From assembly GCA_022567305.1 (NCBI GenBank), contig JADFHF010000006.1, positions 1-64,000 on the forward strand: a stretch of 64,000 nucleotides of DNA, written 5' to 3'. Positions 25,625 to 34,084 of this stretch are shown one piece after another (position 1 is the stretch's first letter; each line of letters begins with the position of its first letter). Position numbers and translations under genes: made by a program. The notes beneath the pieces are model-generated. The model worked only from the letters and a program-made list of their open reading frames with translations. It searched no databases and was not told where the DNA came from. The stretch is from Bacteroidota bacterium (GTDB taxonomy: Bacteria; Bacteroidota; Rhodothermia; Rhodothermales; UBA10348).

Positions 25625-28600
25625 TTACTCATCTGTTGAAACGGCTGGGATTTCGGCATCACGAACCATCTCATTGAAAATGGGAAGTTGTTCTTCCAAA
25701 ATCGTAGCCAGCCGTTCCAATTGTTCGTCGATCTGTTGCATGAGTTCGTCCCGAACGGCGTACGCTTGATCGGTCGGACGATTATCTCCGCCCGAAACCA
25801 CACCGCCGACCGCCGCCAGCTTATTGTTGAGCCGGATCGGAAAGTTGAGAGGATCTTGACCGGATTGGTTTTTCGTCTGATACAGCGCTTCCTCTACATT
25901 CTTGAGATCATCAAGAAGCGATGCAGCAACCGCCTTTATGGTGTCGGTCTGTGCAAGATCAATCGGCAGACGATCCGTTACACCGTTAACCTGGGTACGA
26001 ATGGCCCGAATGCGCTTTATCGCCTTGTGCGTCTCGCCCAGCTTATCGCGAATGGAAATCAGAAACTCAAATTGCTCGTCTAGTTCGGCCTGTGTCGCCG
26101 ATGACCGCGGATCCTGCAGGATAGTAAAGCCAACGGTCGACGAATCATCCTCAACAACGAGACGCGCCTGATATTTTCCCGGAGCCGCCCGCGGACCGGT
26201 CACACTCCCGGACCACATGATGAGTCCGTCAAAGGTATCTGCATCTTCGTAACGCATGTTCCAGGCGAATGTGTTGATCCCTTCCTCTATCGGTACATCG
26301 TCTTCCGTAGTAAACGACTTGATGATCGTTCCGTCTTCCTCCAGAATTCGGAGCGTAACGGCCGCGCTGTCGGGTTCCGATCCCAGGAAATACCGAAGTC
26401 TGACAGAACTTCCTCCGCCAAATCCACCACCGGACCGGACGGTTGGAAACGGTCCATACAGTACGTGGGAGGCAGCCAATTCACTCGCCTGAACTTTGTG
26501 AAGGACCATCAAGTCCTCCATGATCCAGAATCCTCTTCCTTGCGTAGCCACGACCAGGTCGTGCTCCTTCCAAGCCAGATCCGTAATCGGAACGATCGGA
26601 AGATTTTGTTGAAAGTCACTCCAGTGGTCGCCGTCGTCGAATGAGATATACATCCCGCTCTCTGTTCCAGCGTACAGGAGTCCGGCGCGTTCCGGGTCGG
26701 GTTGAATGGCTCGGGTGAAATGCTGGTTGTCGATACCGTCTGTAATCTTCGTCCAGCTTTGCCCGTAGTCGGTCGTTTTGTACAGATACGGTGCGAAGTC
26801 GTCTGACTTGTACATCGTAGCGGCGACGTACAGTCCACCGGGCTCGGTGGGGTGCGCGACCATGTCGTTGATCATGATCCACTCGGGCATGATCCGTTTT
26901 GCAGGAGTCACGTTTGTCCAGGTTGCGCCGCCATCTCGTGTGATATGAATGAGTCCGTCGTCCGAGCCCGTCCAGATAACACCCGGCTCGGATCCCTCCT
27001 CGAGGGTGAAAATGGTCCCATAATACTCGATGCTCGTGTTGTCCTGGGTGATAGGTCCTCCGGAAGACTTCTGTTTTTCCGGGTCATTGCGCGTGAGATC
27101 TCCGCTGATGGCCTCCCAGGACTGGCCCTCATTCGTCGTTTTGAACAGAACCTGCGCACTCGTATAAAGCACGTTGGAATCATGGCGCGAAAATTTGATC
27201 GGGAAATTCCACTGGAATCGGTACTTGTAATCTTGCGCTCCGTGTCCCATCGGATTGTCGGGCCAGACGGTAACGGTCCTGCGCTCACCCGTTCGGTGGT
27301 TGACACGGGTCAAGAAACCGTCATAGGATCCGCCGTAAACGATCTCCGGATCGTCAGGGTCGGGAGCGATCCAGGCACTTTCGCCACCTGCGGTCGACTC
27401 CCATTCGCGCATGTTCCGTCCATTCGAAGTGTGCAGAATGCGTACAGTCGAATTGTCCTGCTGGCCGCCATATATCCTGTAGGGAAAGTGGTTGTCCGTG
27501 GTGACCCTGTAAAATTGGGCCGTTGGTTGATTGTCATCGTAGGATGACCAAGTTTCTCCGCCATCGAAGGTTACCTGCCCTCCTCCGTCATCACCGATAA
27601 TCATCCGGGACGAATTTCGCGGATCGATCCAAAGGTCGTGATGATCCCCATGCGGCGTACTAATGGGGTCATACGTCTCTCCTCCGTCCTTGGAGCGATG
27701 AAATCTTACATTGAGCACATAGACCATGTCCTCGTCCTCGGTATCGGCGTAAATGCGTGTGTAATACCAGGCTCTTTGACGCAAACTGCGGTCGGAGTTG
27801 ACTTTTTCCCAAGACTCTCCACCATCTTCGGATCTAAAAACCCCTCCGTCTTCGGCCTCGACGATCGCCCAGACGCGTTCCGGATTGACTGGAGAAACCG
27901 TAACCCCGATGATTCCCAGCGTGCCGGTTGGCAGGCCATTATCCTGGTTGGTCAATTCTTCCCAAGAATCGCCCCCATCCGTTGACTTCCAAAGGGATGA
28001 TCCGGGGCCGCCGCTATTCAAGCTGTAAGGCGTCCTGTCCAAATTCCACATGGCAGCGTACAATATCCTGGGGTTAGTGGGATCCATTTGCAGATCAACC
28101 GCACCCGCTTCGTCACTTACAAAGAGGACCCGTTCCCAGTTCTCTCCGCCATCGGTCGATCGAAATACCCCTCTTTGTTCATTGGGCCCGAATAGATGCC
28201 CCAAAACGGCAGCGTAAACCAGGTCCGGGTTCTTTGGATGGATCCGAACACGAGGAATGCGCCTGGAGTCGTCAAGCCCGATGGATTTCCAGGTCTTGCC
28301 CGCGTCGACGGATTTCCACATTCCGTACCCGTGGGACACATTCCCACGAACGGTCTTTTCCCCACCACCGACATAGATCACGTTCGGGTCCCATTCGCTG
28401 ACAGCCACCGCGCCGATGGACCCACCAAAAAACTCGTCCGAAATATTACTCCACGACTGACCTCCGTCGGTCGTCTTCCAGACGCCTCCCCCGGTTGATC
28501 CCATGTAGTGCACGAGCGTCTGACCAGGAACTCCGGTTACGGCCGCCGAACGCCCTCCTCGATACGGCCCCACAAGCCGATACTCCAACCCGTCATACTG

Positions 28601-28681
28601 TTTCGGGTCTATTTCTTGAGCGTACAGGTCGATGACGAGAAGGAAGCACAAAACGAATGTGAGCGGTGCGAGCTTCTTCAT
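25625..28681 (-). CDS. Sortilin/BNR beta-propeller exoprotein 2
   Basis: A 1,018-residue protein with a clear signal peptide (MKKLAPLTFVLCFLLVIDLYA, then QEID). Asp-box repeats fill residues about 25-700 (YMGSTGGGVWKTTDGGQSWS, GMWKSVDAGKTW, GVFRSTDGGENW, HITRDGGATW). They are followed by an Ig-like segment (GINTFAWNMRYEDADTFDG, PGKYQARLVVEDD) and a helical tail (ELDEQFEFLISIRDKLGETH). Organisation matches exoproteins 1 and 3, including the GGQQDNST strand and GPYRGGRSAAVTGVPG opening. Probably periplasmic or surface-exposed; no T9SS domain or lipobox is seen. Substrate unknown. Confidence 0.85.
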   Translation of the reverse strand: MKKLAPLTFVLCFLLVIDLYAQEIDPKQYDGLEYRLVGPYRGGRSAAVTGVPGQTLVHYMGSTGGGVWKTTDGGQSWSNISDEFFGGSIGAVAVSEWDPNVIYVGGGEKTVRGNVSHGYGMWKSVDAGKTWKSIGLDDSRRIPRVRIHPKNPDLVYAAVLGHLFGPNEQRGVFRSTDGGENWERVLFVSDEAGAVDLQMDPTNPRILYAAMWNLDRTPYSLNSGGPGSSLWKSTDGGDSWEELTNQDNGLPTGTLGIIGVTVSPVNPERVWAIVEAEDGGVFRSEDGGESWEKVNSDRSLRQRAWYYTRIYADTEDEDMVYVLNVRFHRSKDGGETYDPISTPHGDHHDLWIDPRNSSRMIIGDDGGGQVTFDGGETWSSYDDNQPTAQFYRVTTDNHFPYRIYGGQQDNSTVRILHTSNGRNMREWESTAGGESAWIAPDPDDPEIVYGGSYDGFLTRVNHRTGERRTVTVWPDNPMGHGAQDYKYRFQWNFPIKFSRHDSNVLYTSAQVLFKTTNEGQSWEAISGDLTRNDPEKQKSSGGPITQDNTSIEYYGTIFTLEEGSEPGVIWTGSDDGLIHITRDGGATWTNVTPAKRIMPEWIMINDMVAHPTEPGGLYVAATMYKSDDFAPYLYKTTDYGQSWTKITDGIDNQHFTRAIQPDPERAGLLYAGTESGMYISFDDGDHWSDFQQNLPIVPITDLAWKEHDLVVATQGRGFWIMEDLMVLHKVQASELAASHVLYGPFPTVRSGGGFGGGSSVRLRYFLGSEPDSAAVTLRILEEDGTIIKSFTTEDDVPIEEGINTFAWNMRYEDADTFDGLIMWSGSVTGPRAAPGKYQARLVVEDDSSTVGFTILQDPRSSATQAELDEQFEFLISIRDKLGETHKAIKRIRAIRTQVNGVTDRLPIDLAQTDTIKAVAASLLDDLKNVEEALYQTKNQSGQDPLNFPIRLNNKLAAVGGVVSGGDNRPTDQAYAVRDELMQQIDEQLERLATILEEQLPIFNEMVRDAEIPAVSTDE

Positions 28682-28792
28682 AATCTTGGAGTTGGCCTTC
28701 GATGCTGGTTGTTACGAGCGTACAAATGTCCCCATGGACGGGTGGGCATAGAATGTACTGGATGTTGTATCAGATCGCTAGAATTCCACGCG

Positions 28793-29374
28793 CTAGACGA
28801 GCTTACCAGCACCTGGCGGTAGCCAATGCGGATCCTGGTTTTTCCACTTTACCGTGCAGCCGATCGGGTTCGTCACCGGCGTTCGCAGAGGACGACGGGC
28901 CAGCGCGTCTTCCAATGCATTTTCGAGATCATTGACAGAAATCTGGGACGAATCGCGAGGGCTATCCACACCTCGGCCGGTATAAACCAGCTTACGTTCG
29001 CCGTCAAACACAAAAAAATGCGGGGTTTTCAAACCACCGTACGCCAGGACGACTTCCTGTGACTGATCCCGTGCATAGATCCAAGGAAAATCATACGTCT
29101 CCATCCGCTGAACCATATGAGCATAATCGTCGGTCGGGTGTGTGATTTCGTTGTTCGAGTTGATTCCGATAAACGCGACACCGTCGTCCCTGAAGCGCTC
29201 GACGGTGGATCGAGTGACCTCATCGGATCCGATCACATACGGACAATGATTACACGTAAAGAATACAACCAGGATTGGCGATGACTCGAAATCGGCCAGC
29301 GAGTACTCCTTTCCGTTTGTCGCAGGAAGATTGAACTCGGGTGCGTTTTCCCCAATTTGAAGTGTAAATGGCAT
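28793..29374 (-). CDS. Thioredoxin-fold (AhpC/TSA-like) protein with CNHC motif
   Basis: A 193-residue thioredoxin-fold protein without a signal peptide. It begins like peroxiredoxin and TlpA-type proteins ([22 protein letters not shown]), and the active site is [10 protein letters not shown] (C-N-H-C at about residues 40-43). [12 protein letters not shown] and [21 protein letters not shown] follow. C-terminal Cys in [10 protein letters not shown] is conserved in this group, which are often called thioredoxin family or redoxin domain proteins. Likely a cytoplasmic disulfide reductase or peroxidase-like enzyme. It is upstream of exoprotein 2 on the same strand, with about 110 bp between them. 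Confidence 0.85.
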   Translation of the reverse strand: MPFTLQIGENAPEFNLPATNGKEYSLADFESSPILVVFFTCNHCPYVIGSDEVTRSTVERFRDDGVAFIGINSNNEITHPTDDYAHMVQRMETYDFPWIYARDQSQEVVLAYGGLKTPHFFVFDGERKLVYTGRGVDSPRDSSQISVNDLENALEDALARRPLRTPVTNPIGCTVKWKNQDPHWLPPGAGKLV

Positions 29375-29507
29375 CGCTGCAGGCCCCCAGGTTTTTCTGA
29401 TTCCGATTTTACGTCGCCAGATGTTCTGTGACGCTGCCCGGAAAAGAAATTCTCTAGGAAAATGGAATCGTCTCAGGTAGTGAACGAGCCTAGCTCCTCA
29501 TGAGAAG

Positions 29508-29537
29508 AGCCCGAAGAAGCTTTCGCTCCTCCGGGCT
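29508..29537 (-). terminator. Rho-independent terminator
   Basis: AGCCCGAAGAAGC-TTTC-GCTCCTCCGGGCT forms a 13-bp stem with two mismatches and a four-base loop, 35 bases beyond the stop of the LTXXQ lipoprotein gene. In the minus direction it is followed by TCTTCTCAT, giving a modest T-rich tail. Confidence 0.65.
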
Positions 29538-29571
29538 TTCTCCCTTTCTCCACACCCATCACAGGTTGACT

Positions 29572-30576
29572 TTATCCGATACCGTCGCGGAAGCGGCGAG
29601 CATGACGGATTCGGTGCCCCGCGCGGCTTTCGAGGGCCCCGTGGATGACAAAGATCTCGAGCTGCGTCTGATCCAGAATCGAAATGAGTTCGTCCGTCAC
29701 CTCTGAAGTGGCCGCCTGAGCCCATTCTTTCACCTCCTCGCGGGTTGCGCCGGAGTCAATCAGTTCCTGGAATGCTTCTCGGAGCTCTTCCACTTTATTG
29801 TGCAACACTTCAAGGGCCAGAACTTGGTCGTCATCCAGTCCCAACACGGCTATCATGACTTCGCGGGCCGCTGCTCGATAGGCTTCCAGTTCTTCCTTCC
29901 GCTCCTCCAGCGCCGCTTCTCGATCTGCCTTCATCTGTTCGAGGATGGCCTTCTGATCATCCGTCAACAGGTCCTGCCACGCGTTTTTGAGTCCTTCTCC
30001 CAGCGCTTGAAGGGCCTCCCGAAATGCCTCATCTGAGAGTGAGCCACTAAGATGCTCTTCGCGAAGCGCGTCTAAATCCAATCTGAACTGCTCACGAAGA
30101 GTAGAGATCGCTGCCTTTTGATCTTCCGTAAGACCTAGATGGTCCGCAAATGCACCGGCTGATGGCGCTCCTCCGAAGTGGCCAAATCCGCGGTGACCGT
30201 TAAACCGATCTGCGAATCCACCGCCCTGACCATGATCGAACCCGGGACGACCGAAGATATTTCCTCGGTTCTCGAGCCTGTTGAGCAGCCGCTCAATCTG
30301 TTCATCGCTCAACGTTTCCTGCAGCTCGGCAGCCACGTACCACAAAAAACCCGGCTCATGAGCGCCGTCTTCGTGTTTCGCAAATGCACGTTCCAGGATG
30401 TCTGTCTCGGCCGCATCCAGTTGCAAATCCGCAGCGATGAACGATACAGACGCTACGATTTCCGCTGTCATCTCCGCGTCGTCGTCAACTGAAGACGAAT
30501 CACATGCGGCCATTCCCAGGAAAAGGAATCCCGTCAACACATAATGACCGAACGGTTTCTTTAAGAATAATTTCAT
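29572..30576 (-). CDS. LTXXQ (Spy/CpxP-like) lipoprotein
   Basis: A 334-residue lipoprotein: signal YVLTGFLFLGMAAC with lipid-bearing Cys25, then an acidic linker. Long helices carry LT-x-x-Q-type motifs twice (LGLTEDQKAAISTLREQFR and LLTDDQKAILEQMKADREA), as in Spy, CpxP and zinc-binding periplasmic chaperones. A glycine/histidine/phenylalanine-rich loop (GFDHGQGGGFADRFNGHRGFGHFGG) sits near residues 115-140 and could bind metal. The end is coiled coil plus RIRHARRF. Probably an envelope stress chaperone. Single gene with its own terminator; the divergent side is a 190-bp gap to the permease. Confidence 0.75.
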   Translation of the reverse strand: MKLFLKKPFGHYVLTGFLFLGMAACDSSSVDDDAEMTAEIVASVSFIAADLQLDAAETDILERAFAKHEDGAHEPGFLWYVAAELQETLSDEQIERLLNRLENRGNIFGRPGFDHGQGGGFADRFNGHRGFGHFGGAPSAGAFADHLGLTEDQKAAISTLREQFRLDLDALREEHLSGSLSDEAFREALQALGEGLKNAWQDLLTDDQKAILEQMKADREAALEERKEELEAYRAAAREVMIAVLGLDDDQVLALEVLHNKVEELREAFQELIDSGATREEVKEWAQAATSEVTDELISILDQTQLEIFVIHGALESRAGHRIRHARRFRDGIG

Positions 30577-30770
30577 GTTTTCTCTCCCTCGAATATCGAC
30601 TTCTAGATGATTGATAAAATCGAATTAGTTTCTGGACCTAATATCGGCCGAATGGGCTCTCTAGTTGTCACAATTCCATCACATTTGTCTTTCAATCGAT
30701 CAGGCGCAATAAGAAAACCCTTCCGCGTGCGCTAAACGAGACGCCGGGAAATAGTTTACGCCAAACCGAT

Positions 30771-31886
30771 CTACGCCTTTGTGTTCGGATTTGCTTTAAG
30801 ATTTGCTTTCAGAATTCGCCAGAGCCCCAGTGTGAGGACGGGTATTACAAATACGATCCAGTATCCCCACGTGAGCGCCCCGTACCCGGATGCAATCAGA
30901 TCAACAATGCCGATGGCATCGGCCAGAAATATGGCAAGCACCAGGATAATGATCGCGATCCCGAATCGAAGGACTCGGGGCATGCGCTTGCCCTTCTCCT
31001 CATAGACTCCGTTCACACGCTCATTGAAACCGTGAATGAGACCAATTCCCGTTTCTATCAAAGTCCCAAAGAGTATGATTTGAAAAACGAGACGAAGAAT
31101 CGGGATGTCCAAATGGCTGAGAAGAAAGTCAGCCGGTATCGATGCCGAGAGAATCTCGGGGTACTGCCCCAGCATAGCCGTATAAATCATGACTCCCGGA
31201 AGCATGGCCAGAAGGCCTGCGATACTTCCTGATAAGAGAGCTTCTTTCCTCGACTCGATATGTCGGGTGGCAAACAGCATGGCGGGCATGATTCCAACGT
31301 TGTATGCCGCGTATCGCGCACCGCTCAGCCACCAACTAGCACCCGGGCTGGATGCACTGATATTCTCGTCAATTACACCACCGAACCGGTTCACAGCGAC
31401 GATGATGAGCACCAGAAAAACAGCATAAAGAGCAAACGACCAGATGGACAGCGCCTTTTCGATCAGCGGGGTCCCGTAGAATACGAGAACGCCCACGACC
31501 AGGATCATGGTGATAATCCCAACGATGGATGGAATGCCAAACACTTCCGTGGTCAACTCGCCTGCCGCGGAACCCAGGACTGAAACGACGAGAATCATCC
31601 CGGTTACGTAAACGACTTCGTATCCAATCCAGGCTTTTCCCAGAAGCTTGTTTATGAACGAACGATAATCGTAGGACCTCTGTAGTCTGGCCAGTTCGAA
31701 GCCGATGGCTAGAACGATGCTCCAGATAATCGTAGATACCACAATCCCATAGTAACCGGCCGCCGGACCGTCACTCAGGAAGAATTCCACCAGTTCACGG
31801 CCGGTGCCGTAGCCCCCTCCAATGACGATAGACTGAAAAACGAATCCGGGGAGGAGGTATTTCAGGAATATGGGTGAGCGAAACAT
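30771..31886 (-). CDS. YkvI-type membrane permease
   Basis: A 371-residue membrane protein with about ten helices. The N-terminus IFLKYLLPGFVFQSIVIGGGYGTGRELVEFF matches the YkvI (COG3949) family, which has an APC-like (LeuT) fold and is annotated as uncharacterised. The G-G-G-Y-G-T-G-R-E run in helix 1 is the expected broken-helix substrate site. It is the last gene of a run on the minus strand: exoprotein 3, DgcA type, DgcN type and this permease, 12 bp after the DgcN-type gene. The context suggests uptake or efflux of glutamate or another amino acid; this is inference. Confidence 0.75.
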   Translation of the reverse strand: MFRSPIFLKYLLPGFVFQSIVIGGGYGTGRELVEFFLSDGPAAGYYGIVVSTIIWSIVLAIGFELARLQRSYDYRSFINKLLGKAWIGYEVVYVTGMILVVSVLGSAAGELTTEVFGIPSIVGIITMILVVGVLVFYGTPLIEKALSIWSFALYAVFLVLIIVAVNRFGGVIDENISASSPGASWWLSGARYAAYNVGIMPAMLFATRHIESRKEALLSGSIAGLLAMLPGVMIYTAMLGQYPEILSASIPADFLLSHLDIPILRLVFQIILFGTLIETGIGLIHGFNERVNGVYEEKGKRMPRVLRFGIAIIILVLAIFLADAIGIVDLIASGYGALTWGYWIVFVIPVLTLGLWRILKANLKANPNTKA

Positions 31887-31898
31887 GGGCCGTGCTCG

Positions 31899-32963
31899 TT
31901 AAGTCACGAGCGATTTAATTATCGGAACGATGACGTCGACACCGTCCTCAATTGGCCAGCAGACAGGAATCTCCAACCGGGACTGCAACTCCCGCTGGTA
32001 GGCATGCTTTTTCCCCTCGTCCCATCCAAGCCCATTTAGCGTCACGGCCAGTGTATCAGCCCCGTACATCCGTATGAGTTCGATCTCGTCTACCGGGTCG
32101 GGGACACGCGTTCCGATCTTCTCTTGATCCACAAAGTGTGTTCGAGCCGGATAGTGCTGAAGAATCACGCCCGAGGCATTTCCAGAAAGAATGAATTCGG
32201 AACCGGCGGGACCCGATGGATTTCTCAGAGAGCCCTGCCCTTCGATGAGGATCAATTCAGGACGGGATTCTTTCTCGCACTCCAGGATTACGCGCTCGAT
32301 CTCGCCACTGATGAAATCATTCGGTGTGGCGTCGAAAATAAAACCGTGCTGATATCCTTGCATCCAACCGGTTTGACCCGTGTAGAGCATTTCCGTGTGA
32401 ATTCCTGCGGCATTGCAGGCCTCCCAAAGGATTCGACAGGTTGTTCTTTTCCCTACGGCACAATCAGTGCCGAGAACCGGGACTACTTTTGCGTGGATTT
32501 TCAGAATATCGCCGGTCCAGAATCGGAGGTCGCGGGTCTTTCGAGGTCGGCGGATGTCGATGAGAGCGACTCCGTGTTCTTTCGCCAGCCGGTTGAATTC
32601 AGGATCGTCGCCGAGCGCGTCATGCAGCCCGCATACGACGGTCATTCCATTCTCGATGGCGGCCCTGATCTCGCTTCGACAACTCTCTGGCAAACCTCCC
32701 CCTGAAAAGGCTACTCCGACCACGAAAACGGGTGGTTTATCGTGTTTTTCAAGGTAGCTCGCCAACGTTGGAAAGATCGGCACGCCCAGCGTCCGGCCGT
32801 CCATCACGTCCCCGGCATCTTTTCCAGCGTGCTTTTCGTCCAGTACAGCCTTGACCTCGAAGCGCTCACTCCCGCGGAGTAACCCGTGACACGTCTTGGC
32901 AAAGTCCTCGTGGAGTAGACTGTTTGTATAAACGACGGCGTCCTGTTTGGTCAGCTTACTCAA
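31899..32963 (-). CDS. dgcN: DUF1611/DgcN-type D-glutamate N-acetyltransferase
   Basis: A 354-residue cytoplasmic protein of the DUF1611 family. The N-terminal Rossmann-like part (GVAFSGGGLP, TVVCGLHDALGDD) is followed by a P-loop-like segment (VPVLGTDCAVGKRTT) and conserved MLYTGQTGWMQGYQHGFIFD and LIEGQGSLRNPSG. In marine gammaproteobacteria, the member DgcN acetylates D-glutamate to N-acetyl-D-glutamate, which DgcA then racemises. The DgcA-type epimerase gene lies directly upstream and overlaps this start by eight bases, which strengthens the call. In other genomes DUF1611 proteins were tied to dipeptide epimerases in murein recycling, so L-Ala-Glu handling is the alternative. No assay evidence is available here. 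Confidence 0.8.
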   Translation of the reverse strand: MSKLTKQDAVVYTNSLLHEDFAKTCHGLLRGSERFEVKAVLDEKHAGKDAGDVMDGRTLGVPIFPTLASYLEKHDKPPVFVVGVAFSGGGLPESCRSEIRAAIENGMTVVCGLHDALGDDPEFNRLAKEHGVALIDIRRPRKTRDLRFWTGDILKIHAKVVPVLGTDCAVGKRTTCRILWEACNAAGIHTEMLYTGQTGWMQGYQHGFIFDATPNDFISGEIERVILECEKESRPELILIEGQGSLRNPSGPAGSEFILSGNASGVILQHYPARTHFVDQEKIGTRVPDPVDEIELIRMYGADTLAVTLNGLGWDEGKKHAYQRELQSRLEIPVCWPIEDGVDVIVPIIKSLVT

Positions 32964-34056
32964 TCGTCACACTCTCACAGGATGCAAGAAACTCTGGATC
33001 CAGATCGGCCCCGTGGCCTGCGGCGTCTGGAATCGTGACTCCTTCGGGGGTGATTTCGACGCCTTCCAGAACCGGGTCGATTTTGTGATCGTAGTGGGTA
33101 TCGAGATCGGCAAATCGAATGACCTCCCGAGCCGAAACCAGGTGCGCAGACGCTGACAATCCCAACCGCGTCTCCGACATGCTTCCAACCATACACGCCA
33201 TCCCGGAATCCTCGGCGATGTCGGCAATCTTCATTCCGTTAAAGATACCTGCCGACTTGGCCAGTTTGATGTTCAAGAGATCACAACATCCGTCCCGAGC
33301 GAGAATTTCAGCATCATGGTGATCGAAAACGGATTCGTCCGCCATGATCGGTATCGACGTACTGTTTTTGACTTCCCGAAGGCCTTCGTAGTCCCAATAT
33401 TTGACTGGTTGTTCGCAATATTCGATGCCCTGATCCTTGATTCTGTCGAGCACGCTTTTGGCCGTCTCGCGGGTCCAACCCTGGTTGGCGTCAATTCGGA
33501 GAGGTGTCTCCGGACCAATGGCGGCGCGGATTGACTCAATTCGCCTGACATCGTCTTCCAGACCCGTCCCCAGCTTCACCTTGATGGCTTGAAAACCCTC
33601 CTCCTGGTAGGAGACCGCTTTTTTGGCCATTGCGTCCGGATCATCAATCCCGATCGTATTGTCAGAAAAGAAGACTCGCCGAGTCCCTCCGAGTACTTCG
33701 AACAGAGGTCGATCCGTAGCCTTTCCAGCCAGATCATAGAGTGCCATATCGAAGGCACAGCGTGCGGTCGTGTTGTGAACATACAGATCGCGCATTGCCA
33801 TCGTGTGGCGCTCGATTTCAAGAGGATCCATCCCCAAAAGAAGCTGCGCCAGATCGGTGGCCACGGCGACAACGGTACCCTGGCTTTCACCCGTAATGCG
33901 GCTCGTTGGACTTCCCTCACCCCAACCATATAGCCCTGAATCGGTCCGAATCCGAACGAATACGTTCTGGGTAGAGTCTGAGGATCCCAATGCAATCCGA
34001 AAAGGTGACCAGAACGGAATATTCACCTTGAAGAGATCGATTCCGATGATTTTCAT
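32956..34056 (-). CDS. dgcA: DgcA-type racemase / dipeptide epimerase (enolase superfamily)
   Basis: The ATG at 34056 (MKIIGIDLF...) gives 366 residues; the TTG at 34107 lies inside the previous gene and is rejected. The enolase-superfamily active site is complete: K-x-K in FQAIKVKLG, Asp in RIDANQGW, Glu in GIEYCEQPV, Asp/Glu in IPIMADESV, and Lys in LLNIKLAKSAGI. This is the muconate-lactonising subgroup, which holds L-Ala-D/L-Glu epimerases and the N-acetyl-D-glutamate racemase DgcA. Overlap with the DgcN-type gene favours the N-acetyl-D-glutamate route. The gene begins 28 bases after the stop of exoprotein 3, so the four genes probably form one transcript. Confidence 0.8.
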   Translation of the reverse strand: MKIIGIDLFKVNIPFWSPFRIALGSSDSTQNVFVRIRTDSGLYGWGEGSPTSRITGESQGTVVAVATDLAQLLLGMDPLEIERHTMAMRDLYVHNTTARCAFDMALYDLAGKATDRPLFEVLGGTRRVFFSDNTIGIDDPDAMAKKAVSYQEEGFQAIKVKLGTGLEDDVRRIESIRAAIGPETPLRIDANQGWTRETAKSVLDRIKDQGIEYCEQPVKYWDYEGLREVKNSTSIPIMADESVFDHHDAEILARDGCCDLLNIKLAKSAGIFNGMKIADIAEDSGMACMVGSMSETRLGLSASAHLVSAREVIRFADLDTHYDHKIDPVLEGVEITPEGVTIPDAAGHGADLDPEFLASCESVTIE

Positions 34057-34084
34057 GCTTGGTAAATGGTGCGGAGTTTGGCGA